Source: Salinimonas marina (lineage in GTDB: Bacteria; Pseudomonadota; Gammaproteobacteria; Enterobacterales; Alteromonadaceae). Taken from it: a stretch of DNA of 64,000 bases. The stretch's first letter is position 1. Each line of letters opens with the position of its first letter. The translations under genes and the position numbers were made by a program. The DNA lies in the NCBI RefSeq assembly GCF_015644725.1, contig NZ_CP064795.1:1362501-1426500 (forward strand), read 5' to 3'. Shown here piece after piece: positions 9,728-18,258 of this stretch. The notes beneath the pieces were generated by a model. That model was not told where the DNA came from and ran no database searches. It saw only the letters and a program-made list of their open reading frames with translations.

Positions 9728-11857
9728 CTATTTACCCGTAAGATGAAATATCAGACTGGTTTGCGGAAATAATACGGGTAACTGCATACCTATCTGCATC
9801 AGTGCCTGCCCACTAAATTGTTGTTTCTCCACCGCTTGCAAAACAGACTCAGAATATTCATCTAATTTTTGCGGCCACACTCGGCTCAGGGTGTAGGTTA
9901 ACTCCGGATTGAGTCCGGTAAAATAGAATCGACCCGGGGTAGTGCGAGGCGTTTCTTTTATGCTGTTATAAGCAAACAGGGCTTGTTGCTTATCTTTAGC
10001 CACATAGCCAAAGCAGATACTGAGGCCGTCCGGGTCCAGGCGATACAGCTCAGCACTATGAAGTAAGTCGCGAAATTGCTTGTACAGGGCAATGGCCTCT
10101 TTAATAACAGACTGTTCGTGGGCAGTCAGTTCCCGCGGATCCATCTCAATGCCCATATGTCCAAATATTGCGACGGCGCACCGTAACTCGGCGCTAAGCG
10201 TGCGGCCGGTAATATGGCAATCCCGTGGGCCTACATGGGCCCCCATAACGTCGTTAGGGAAAAAGAACGAAAAGCCGCGCTGGATCGCAAGCCGGTCGAG
10301 GGCGTCATTGGAGTCTGAGGTCCAGAAACGATCGGTGTGCTGTAATATACCCAGATCCACCCGGCCACCACCGGAACAGCAGCTTTCAATTTCAAGCTGA
10401 GGGTGAGCGTGTCGAATGGCGCCTATCAACTTATACAACGCCCGGGTCTGGGCCACCATGGCCGGGCGTCCGGACAGATTTCCCGGATGATTGACATCAC
10501 GGTTCATATCCCATTTTATGTAGCTTATCTGCGGATAGCGCTGCAACAGGGCGTCGATGGCCTTGTACAAATATTCCACGACTTCCGGGTTGGTCAGATC
10601 AAGGACATACTGGTTACGAAACGGGACCTGGGGGTTGTTCGCTGTTTGCAACACCCATTCCGGATGAGCACGGTACAAATCTGAATCAGGGTTGACCATC
10701 TCGGGTTCAAACCAGATACCAAACTCCATCCCCAGATTTGTCACATGACCAATGAGCTCATCCAGACCTTCAGGATAAATGGCTTCATCTACCTGCCAGT
10801 CACCCAGCCCTGCGTTATCGCCCCGGCGGCCTTTGAACCAGCCATCATCCAGTACAAACCGCTCTACACCCAGCGTCGCCACAGTATCGGCAAGTTCGCA
10901 TAGCGTCTCGGTACTGTGATTAAAATAAATGCCTTCCCAGGTATTGTAGTGTACCGGCCGGGGCTTGTTACGCATCGCATCGCGAAGCACCCGGGTTCTG
11001 ATGTACTCATGAAACTGTTGAGAGAGGCCGGAAAAACCCTGGTCCGAATAGCCACAGTACAACACCGGCGAGTAATAGGATTGCTGTGGTTCCAGTACTA
11101 CCTCGCCTGGAAACAGCAGTTCGCCAAATTGCACATACCGGCGTCCGTCGGCCATCATTTCGGCGCGTAGCTTGTGGTTGGCCGAAGCCCCCAGATGGAA
11201 CCCATAGCATTCGCCGCTGTTTTCACGGGTGGGCTCGCTAAAGGCCAGTAAACCCGGAAAGGTATCGTGAGAGGTTTTGCCACGACGGTTTTCCCGCACA
11301 TAGCTGCCCATAAACAGAGCATGATCCTGAGTCTGAAATTCATTTGACCAGCGACCTTCAAAGGCCCGGATCGTATCAACATGGGCAGGCAGCTCTAAGG
11401 TGGCTGCATTCAGATAATTCAGGTTTACCGGCGTTGATGCAATGTTTTTCAGACTACTGGAGAAGGTACAAATACTGGTGTGGGTGTCCAGGCTTATCTG
11501 TAAGGTCAGATACAGCTGGCGACGGGTATCTTTCAGCTCAAAGCGAACCTGTAGCTCATCTGCTTCGACATGGGCCAGCGAAAAGCCTGCTGCCCATTCA
11601 TCTGCCAGACCAAAGACCTCCAAGCCAGGGGCGCCGGTAAAACCTTCACCATGAGTCGGCACTAACGATACCGGCGATTCAATAGCCGGGGCGCATTTTG
11701 CTTCTTGGCGGGTGCCCAACAATTTTAACATCTGTGGGGTTGTCGAGGACGGTAATGGTTTGCCGTAATAAAGCAGCGATGGCGTCTGACGGCTACAGTC
11801 AAAAACCAAACAGGTGTACGGGTTTTGCAATGTGATAAATTTCGCAAAGTCAGTCAT
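9728..11857 (-). CDS. Alpha-galactosidase, glycoside hydrolase family 36
   Basis: About 709 residues, close to the usual length of bacterial GH36 enzymes (RafA is 708). The nucleophile motif is SYIKWDMNRDV, and the acid/base side shows ESCCSGGGRVDLG followed by RFWTSDSNDALDR. It hydrolyses alpha-1,6-linked galactose from raffinose/melibiose-type sugars. There is no signal peptide, so it should be cytoplasmic. The ATG at 11857, with AAGG six bases upstream, is chosen over a GTG at 11926 that sits directly on its own Shine-Dalgarno-like sequence. It diverges from the GH42 gene across a LacI-type palindrome, so both are probably controlled together as part of galactoside use. Confidence 0.88.
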   Translation of the reverse strand: MTDFAKFITLQNPYTCLVFDCSRQTPSLLYYGKPLPSSTTPQMLKLLGTRQEAKCAPAIESPVSLVPTHGEGFTGAPGLEVFGLADEWAAGFSLAHVEADELQVRFELKDTRRQLYLTLQISLDTHTSICTFSSSLKNIASTPVNLNYLNAATLELPAHVDTIRAFEGRWSNEFQTQDHALFMGSYVRENRRGKTSHDTFPGLLAFSEPTRENSGECYGFHLGASANHKLRAEMMADGRRYVQFGELLFPGEVVLEPQQSYYSPVLYCGYSDQGFSGLSQQFHEYIRTRVLRDAMRNKPRPVHYNTWEGIYFNHSTETLCELADTVATLGVERFVLDDGWFKGRRGDNAGLGDWQVDEAIYPEGLDELIGHVTNLGMEFGIWFEPEMVNPDSDLYRAHPEWVLQTANNPQVPFRNQYVLDLTNPEVVEYLYKAIDALLQRYPQISYIKWDMNRDVNHPGNLSGRPAMVAQTRALYKLIGAIRHAHPQLEIESCCSGGGRVDLGILQHTDRFWTSDSNDALDRLAIQRGFSFFFPNDVMGAHVGPRDCHITGRTLSAELRCAVAIFGHMGIEMDPRELTAHEQSVIKEAIALYKQFRDLLHSAELYRLDPDGLSICFGYVAKDKQQALFAYNSIKETPRTTPGRFYFTGLNPELTYTLSRVWPQKLDEYSESVLQAVEKQQFSGQALMQIGMQLPVLFPQTSLIFHLTGK

Positions 11858-11864
11858 ATCAGCC

Positions 11865-11921
11865 TTATGTATAGGTTTGAGCGTGCGAAAACCCGCAGCG
11901 CCTGTTATGGTTAACAAACAT
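11865..11921 (-). CDS. Possible 18-residue leader peptide upstream of alpha-galactosidase
   Basis: An ATG preceded by AGGAG at good spacing opens an 18-codon frame (MFVNHNRRCGFSHAQTYT) that stops seven bases before the ATG of the alpha-galactosidase gene. This could couple translation of the two, or it may simply be the 5' leader with a chance start. No homologous leader is known to me. Confidence 0.25.
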   Translation of the reverse strand: MFVNHNRRCGFSHAQTYT

Positions 11922-11947
11922 TTCACTCCTATGTGTAAAGTAGAAGG

Positions 11948-11960
11948 GTAAACGTTTTAC
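11948..11960. promoter_or_regulatory. LacI-family-type operator between GH36 and GH42 genes
   Basis: GTAAACGTTTTAC, a near-perfect palindrome centred on CG, the typical form of LacI/GalR-family operators. It lies between the divergent alpha- and beta-galactosidase genes. A related word, GAAACGTTTTC, lies upstream of the TonB-dependent receptor at 21241. No LacI-type regulator is present in the window. Confidence 0.55.
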
Positions 11961-12020
11961 TTTTTGTTATCATAACCTGATTTTTTGTTACTTTAAACCT
12001 GTATGTACGCCGGAGAAACC

Positions 12021-13980
12021 ATGCTAGGAATTTGTTATTACCCTGAACACTGGCCTGAATTGCAATGGGCCAGTGATGCTCAGGAAATGCGCGAGCTGGG
12101 GCTGACCTATGTCCGTATTGCCGAGTTCGCCTGGTCACGTCTTGAAGCCGAACCCGGGCAATATACATTTGACTGGCTGGACCGGGCCATTGATACCCTG
12201 GCAGACGCGGGCTAAAGGTGGTCATGTGCACACCAACTGCTACGCCTCCCAAATGGTTGATAGAAGCTTACCCAGAAGCGCTCGCAGTTGATGTTAACAC
12301 CGGCCATACCCGCGGGTTTGGTTCGCGTCGGCATTATGATTTCTCCAGTAGCGATTATCACCGTGAGGCAATGCGTATTAGCGAAGTACTGGCCAAGCGT
12401 TATGGAGAACATCCGGCGGTGGTGGGCTGGCAAACCGACAATGAACTGGCCTGTCACGATACGACGCCAAGCGCCTCGGCGAGTGCGGTCAAAGCCTTTC
12501 AGCAGTGGTGTAAAGCCCGTTATCAAACCATCGAAAAGTTAAATGAAGATTGGGGCAATGTGTTCTGGTCGATGGAATACCCCTCGTTTGACAGCATTGG
12601 CGCCCCTTATTTTGCGGTTACCGAAACCAATCCGGCCCATCAGCTGGCATTTCGACGCTTTAGCTCTGATCAGGTGATTGCATTTCATGATGATATGGTG
12701 GCTATCATCCGCCAGCATGCCCCGGGGCGTTTTGTTACGCATAACTTTATACCCATGGCAGACACCCAGACCGATAATTATGCGCTGGCCCGGGATCTGG
12801 ATTTTGCTGCCTACGACAATTACCCGCTAGGCCGCACGGACTTATTTTTTGCAGACGCGGACACCACACAATTTAAGCGCTATATGCGAACCGGTCATCC
12901 TGATTTTTCCAGCTATTATTTTGATCAGACCCGGGGTTATGCCAGAAAAATTTCTGGGTAATGGAACAGCAGCCTGGGCCGGTAAACTGGGCGGTTCATA
13001 ATCCGCGCCCGGCGCCGGGTATGATAGCGTTATGGTCGTGGGTCGCCTTTGGCCATGGTGCTGATACAGTATGTTATTTTCGCTGGCGGCAGGCGCCGTT
13101 TGCCCAGGAACAAATGCATGCGGGGTTAAAGCGTACTGATAACTCGCCGTCAGCCGCTTATGCACAAGTTCAGCAGGTTAAAGCCGAACTGGACAAACTC
13201 AATATTAAGGCTGACGACCCACTGCATTATGAGGTGGCTATTGTCAGTAGCACTACGAATCAGTGGGTCACCGAAATAGAACAGCAGGGACAAAGCTATC
13301 AGCATCAGCAGGTAGAATTTGAGTATTACCACGCATTAAGAATGCTGGGTCTTAATGTTGCATTTGTGTCGCCGGAGGCCTCGTTAGCCGACTATGCGCT
13401 GGTGGTGGTGCCCACCATGCCGGTGATCAGCGATGCTTTTATTGAAAACTGCAAACAGACCACCGCAACCCTTGTCTTCGGCCCGCGCAGTGGCAGTAAA
13501 ACCGATGAATTTCAGACCCCGTCGAACCTTGCACCGGGTAAGCTACAGCAACTGATACCGGTGCAGGTGTTGTCGGTGGAAACTCTGCGTGGCGATATCA
13601 GTGAAACCTTGCACTATGAAGGCGAAACCTTTCACAGCAATCGTTGGCGCGAAGAGCTAGGTGCCAGTGACAGTACCAAGGTACTGGCCACCTATCATGA
13701 CCACTCGCCGGCAGTAGTGCAGGCTGGCAACCGCGTTTATGTAGGTACACTGGGATGCGCCGACTTTACCCGTGCACTGCTTGAAATGCTGGCTAAGGCC
13801 GCTGGCCTGACTACCTTCACATTGCCTGAAGATGTGCGGACCGTGGCCCGGGGCGAATATCGACTGTTGTTTAATTATAGCGCCGACGCGGTGCGGGTAG
13901 ATGGTTTTGAAGACCGTGAGTTTGTGATCGGCAGTAATGAGTTGCCTGGCTATAGCTACGCAGTTATGAAGAGAGGCTAG
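12021..13980 (+). pseudogene. Beta-galactosidase, glycoside hydrolase family 42, two frameshifts
   Basis: Three consecutive frames together encode a 653-residue GH42 enzyme, the normal family length. The ATG at 12021 has GGAG seven bases upstream and begins [13 protein letters not shown]. The acid/base glutamate lies in [11 protein letters not shown] and the nucleophile in [11 protein letters not shown]. The frame is lost at 12209-12211 (GGG, giving a TAA at 12213) and at 12946-12950 (five A, giving a TAA after KISG). One extra base at each site restores the frame, and the second break falls right at the nucleophile motif. GH42 enzymes remove beta-linked galactose from oligosaccharides in the cytoplasm. 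Probably intact in the organism; it diverges from GH36. Confidence 0.82.
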
Positions 13981-13991
13981 CCTGATGACTT

Positions 13992-14030
13992 GCATTTTGC
14001 CGGAATAAGAAACCGGTTCCGGCAAAATGC
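13992..14030. repeat. Long inverted repeat after the GH42 gene
   Basis: GCATTTTGCCGGAA and TTCCGGCAAAATGC form a perfect 14-bp stem with an 11-base loop, starting 11 bases after the GH42 stop. No T run follows, so it is either a non-canonical terminator or an mRNA-stabilising hairpin. Confidence 0.6.
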
Positions 14031-14044
14031 CTTGTTGGCCTGAA

Positions 14045-14108
14045 ACTGTACTCACCTAAGACTGTACTTACCTAAAATTGTACTCACCAAAAACTGTTCT
14101 CACCTAAA
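14045..14108. repeat. Four tandem copies of a 16-bp repeat
   Basis: Units at 14045, 14061, 14077 and 14093 follow the pattern ACTGTACTCACCTAAA with one to three changes each. The array is exactly 64 bp and lies between the convergent ends of the GH42 gene and the symporter gene. Function unknown; it may be a slippage-grown satellite. Confidence 0.8.
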
Positions 14109-14246
14109 GCGATAGGGGCCATGATGGTAGTAAATTTGAAGGTAAGACTACGGTCAGTTGGTAGTGCTACCCTGACAGATAGCTATCCCCGAGCGTACAT
14201 CTCGTACCGCTGATGTTGTCAAAAATTCGCAGTAAAATAGTAAGAA

Positions 14247-14280
14247 AAATGGGCCGGCGGCTCTGAAGATAGAGCCGCCC
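14247..14280 (-). terminator. Terminator of the receptor-halogenase-symporter unit
   Basis: On the minus strand, GGCGGCTCT-ATCTTC-AGAGCCGCC (a perfect nine-base stem) is followed by GGCCCATTTTTC. It lies about 50 bases beyond the symporter stop and ends the leftward transcript. Confidence 0.7.
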
Positions 14281-14330
14281 GAGGCTTTTTACTGATAAAA
14301 ACAAACTCTGATAATGACACTTAAACCAGG

Positions 14331-15814
14331 TTAATCGGCAACACCGGGTGACGATACCACTTCTTCGTCCGCGTCAATGGCTAGCGAGAATTGCGCTTTC
14401 TGCCCAAATAACATTCGATTCACGGTTAGCGCAAATACAATGCAGGCAATAAGTGTAATAAACATCAAATGGATATAGTGCAAACCAAAGGGGCATAAAG
14501 CGGTGAGAACTTAAATGCCATTGAGGCATACAGGGTTACCCCAAAGATCACAGCTGCAATAGCAGCATTCGCATGAACATTTCTGAACAAAATACCGACG
14601 ATAAACACTGATAGGATCGGCATACTTAACAGTCCGTACAGTTCCTGTATAAGGTTGATAATACTTTCCGCCTGCTGATAAACCGGAATGAGCGCAAGCG
14701 CGAGGAAACACAGCACTACAGTGACAAACCCACTTAACACAGGAACATTAGGGGCTTTATTTATGTAAGCCTCGTGAATATCACACACGTATAAGGCGGT
14801 GGCCGAGTTAAGGTTACTATTGAATGTTGTTAACACTGCCGCTGCCATCGCCGCCGCAAAAATCCCTGATAGCCAGTCCGGCAGCAACTGGGCAACGATC
14901 ATGCCGTAAGCACTGTCACCGACATCACCAAACAGTTTGTACGAAACGATTCCTGGAATAACAATGATTGAGGGCACAATTAACAACCGGATCCCGGCTG
15001 CTGCGAACACGCCTTTTTGTGCCTCTTTTAAAGACGGCGCGGCCATGGCACGCTGGGTGATAACCTGGTTTGTGCCCCAGTAAAACATCTGTATAAATAT
15101 CATACCGGTCAACAGGGTATGCCATGGAATGGGGGATTGGTCGTCGCCAATAAGGGTTAATCGTTCTGCCGGAATACCATCAAAATTAAAATCGATAGCC
15201 TGAAGCGCTAAAATTACCACAATAATTGCCATGGTCAGCAGCAGTACCCCTGAATAAGTATCTGACACCGCGACCGCTCTAAGGCCTCCGAAAATGGCGT
15301 ATAGCGCTCCAACAATGATGAACATAACCGAAATGTACATGATCGGCATTTCAACATTGAACATAGATTTCATAAACAAAGCGCCAGAATAAATGACAGC
15401 GGGGCAAAAAATAAGGGCGCTGCCCAGAAAGAACAACGCGCTGATTACGGCTCTGATATGTTTGTTGTGATAACGCTGTTCCAGCAACTGAGTGGTGGTA
15501 GTGCACTTGAAGCGATAATAGACAGGCAAAAAAACCTTTGCTAATACAAACAATCCCACGACGGCCGAAAATTCCCACAAAGCCAGCAGTGCCATCTGGT
15601 TGCCGTTCATGCCTACCAGTTGGTCAGTACTTAAGTTGGTTAAGGTAATACTGCCTGCCACAAAGTACCAGGCCAGGCCGCCGCCTGCCAAAAAGTATTC
15701 ACGATTCTGATTGTTAGCATTGCGGTTGTGGCCCCGGCAGCTTAAGTACGTTAAGAAGCCGATAAGGGCGGTTACGAAAACAAAAACAGACACCTGAATA
15801 GTGCTGGACGACAT
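14331..15814 (-). pseudogene. Sodium/solute symporter (SSS family), frameshift near the C-terminus
   Basis: A 494-residue SSS-family carrier with about 13-14 membrane helices. It has sodium-symporter features such as YFLAGGGLAWYFVAGSITL, TTTTQLLEQRYHNKHI and GGLRAVAVSDTYSGVL. The frame is lost at a CC pair at 14485-14486, after KFSPLYAPL. Adding one base reads through to HYIHLMFITLIACIVF and the natural stop at 14331. The resemblance is strongest to sugar-type SSS carriers (SglT-like). Placed last in the receptor/halogenase/SapC unit and beside two galactosidases, it is probably the inner-membrane step for a galactose-containing sugar. Substrate is inferred from context only. Confidence 0.8.
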
Positions 15815-15837
15815 TGAGATGCTCCTTAGGTGATAAA

Positions 15838-16586
15838 TTACTGCTTGTTAGTTTCGAGCTTAATGTTACTAACAGCACGATTCGGGAATTTTTGGTTATG
15901 TAAGCGAATCAGACGATTGACCTGAAACACAGAACCGAGAATATTGAATAATGCGGCCAGCGTATTGTTGGTGTTTAACATTTTTAAATCATCTGCAGAC
16001 AAAGCGTGTAAAGCGTGTTCATCAACACCGTACAATCCACCTATTCTTTGGCGACTGCCATCGGTAAAGAGCAGTACAAGATCTACCGGTCTGAAAAGGC
16101 CTAGGTTCGCCATTTCGTGCAACAAATCCGTGGTTTGAGTCATCGCCGTTACCCTTTCGGTCAACAGCTTTTTCTTATTGTTCAGATACACAGTGGCGCG
16201 GCCAGAGGACAAATACAGAGCCTCGCCCTGGCTTTTTGACAGCGCCGGACAATGGCAATCTATCAGCATGTCGGCTTCACTTGCCGACCCCTGTCTTTGC
16301 AGAATAAATGGCAAAGTCTGAAGACTTAACGGCGTGTATTGCGCCAGCCACTGATTATTGTGAAAAAAAACATTCTCGGCGGGGCCAGCCCGCACAATGC
16401 CGACACTGCCCACTGTGAACTGTCTGAGATCTTACTGATAAAAAGAGGAAAATCAGCCGCTGCCTGCACGACTTCCTTTAATTCAATGTTGACCATATGG
16501 CGTTCAGCAAAAAGAGCCGTGCGCTGCTCCTCGTCAATTCGAAAATCACTATGTTTAGCGGGGTCAAGGCGTTGATAATCTGCCAT
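15838..16586 (-). pseudogene. SapC family protein, one frameshift
   Basis: Two frames join to a 249-residue SapC-family protein. It starts MADYQRLDPAKHSDFRIDEE, has family features ERHMVNIELKEVVQAAADFP and NNQWLAQYTPLSLQTLPFIL, and ends in an alpha-helical region. The frame is lost at 16381-16386, between ALCGL and PAENVFF; one extra base restores it. SapC was named from a Campylobacter S-layer gene region, but its biochemical role is unknown. In marine and freshwater Proteobacteria the family is repeatedly found beside TonB-dependent receptors and flavin halogenases, as here. It starts 13 bases after the halogenase stop and is followed 23 bases later by the symporter, indicating one operon. 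Confidence 0.75.
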
Positions 16587-16599
16587 TATGTCTGTTCCG

Positions 16600-18131
16600 T
16601 TAGCTTGCCAGCCACTGCGAAATATAATCGCGGTGATTAGGCAGGTCATTTAATTTTTGTTGTGTTATCAACTGATTTTGTCTGATAAGTGAGTGCGCTA
16701 CAGACGTCTGAGTGTATCGATGTGACTGCAGTGAGAAGTCTGGTGAGAAGCCCATACCGTAAAGAACATATTGATAGCTGGCGGCAGGAAAAAGCTCAAC
16801 AGAGGCTGAAAAGTCTGAAATCTGGGGGCCCCGGTATTGCCAGATGGCTAAATCTTCTTTAAGGCTTTCCGGCAGGGTACTTTCGGCTCTGATAGCTTGC
16901 CAGTAAGGTTCGCTGCGCTGACTAAAAATATAATGTAACTTTAAAAAGTCGATAATACGCTGCCATCGGTATTGCATCTGTTGATTAAACCGCTGGCCGA
17001 TAATTGTCATGGCAGATTTGGGCGCCGGCATCTGCTCAGCAATATAGCGGGCTGAAATTTCGATTAACATCAGGGCCGTGGCTTCAAGTGGTTCGACAAA
17101 GCCTGCCGCTAATCCCACCCCACACAATTTCCTTTCCAGGCCGTTTTTCGGTAGCCGGAGTCAAACTTGATCACCTTTGGAGAAAGGTTATCAGCGGCCG
17201 AACCAACATAATCTCTTAGTACAGATTCAGCTTCGTCATCGGACATAAAGTCAGTGGAGTAGACATGTCCTACACCTCGGCGCGAGGTTAAACCAATATC
17301 CCATATCCAGCCGGCTGATTGTGCGGTGGCCTGCGTGTAGGGTTTGATTTCATAGTCGCCCTGATAAGGAACCTGCAACGCAAGTGCGGCATTATTAAAC
17401 AACACATCATTGGTCCGGGTTAACGACGACCCTAATGCTTCACCAAGTAATCGTGCCCGAAAGCCGGAACAATCCACAAATAAATCAGCACTGATGGCGG
17501 TGTCATCATCCAATATCAAATCGCAAATCTGGGTATCGCTGAGCACATTTACCGCTTTAACTGTGGCCACTTTATGAGTGACGCCAAGATGCTCTAGGCA
17601 ATATTCTTTTAAAAGCTCCGCAAACGCACCGGCATCCAGATGATAGGCATAGTTAGACTGGGCGCTGCTGTATTCATCTTCACTTAACGAGCGGGGGGCA
17701 AGATTTTGCTCACAAATATGTTGTTGAAAATTACCTGAGTTAGCAAAGTCGGTAATATTATCCAGGTAAGGGGCAAGCTCAATCCGTCCGTAGCCTAATG
17801 GCACAGTGAAAGGGTGATAGTAAGTATCGCCGTTTGCTGAAACCCAGTTTACGAACTTCCCGCCTTGTTTAAATGCAGCATTGCAGCGTCTGAAGACTTC
17901 TTTTTCAGATAGCCCGATATCATGTAACGTATTGCGCATCGTCGGCCAGGTGCCTTCGCCCACACCTACGGTTGGTATAGCATCAGACTCGATCAGCGTG
18001 ATGTCTATCCCGCACTCGCCTTTGCCTATTCGATGTTTGGCCGCCACTATGGCTGCGGTAAGCCAGCCCGCGGTACCACCGCCTACGATTACAATGCGTT
18101 GTTTCGCCGATGCCTGTTCGGTATGTATCAT
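16600..18131 (-). pseudogene. Tryptophan-halogenase-family flavoprotein, one frameshift
   Basis: Two frames join to a 510-residue flavin-dependent halogenase-type protein. It has the FAD motif VGGGTAGW (residues 16-23), a candidate catalytic lysine at about residue 88 (AAFKQGGKFVNW), the halogenase box GWIWDIGL (canonical WxWxIP with Pro replaced by Gly) and FVEPLEATA. The frame is lost in a CCCC run at 17118-17121 within GNCVG/GLAAGF; one extra base restores it. True halogenases chlorinate or brominate indole-type substrates with reduced flavin. Members next to TonB-dependent receptors in sugar loci have mostly no proven substrate. It is first after the receptor and shares an operon with SapC and the symporter. 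Confidence 0.8.
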
Positions 18132-18168
18132 AAACCCGGTTCATCTATTATTTTAAAAGTTGACTACA

Positions 18169-18235
18169 TTTATGCATAGATTCAACAAGATGCCTATTAA
18201 AGCTATGCATAAATGGCAGGTATGAGCCTGCCATC
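18169..18235. repeat. Inverted repeat and hairpin between receptor and halogenase genes
   Basis: Arms TTTATGCATAG (18169-18179) and CTATGCATAAA (18203-18213) are perfect 11-bp inverses. Immediately to the right, on the minus strand, TGGCAGG-CTCATA-CCTGCCA followed by TTTAT forms a short hairpin. Together they may be an attenuator or processing site that lowers expression of the halogenase unit relative to the receptor. Confidence 0.5.
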
Positions 18236-18258
18236 AAATTACTAATCATCAGCGCCTG

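Noticed and set aside
16600..18131. Indole (tryptophan) halogenase of a natural product cluster
   Set aside because: No biosynthetic genes are nearby; neighbours are sugar-uptake genes, so secondary metabolism is not supported.
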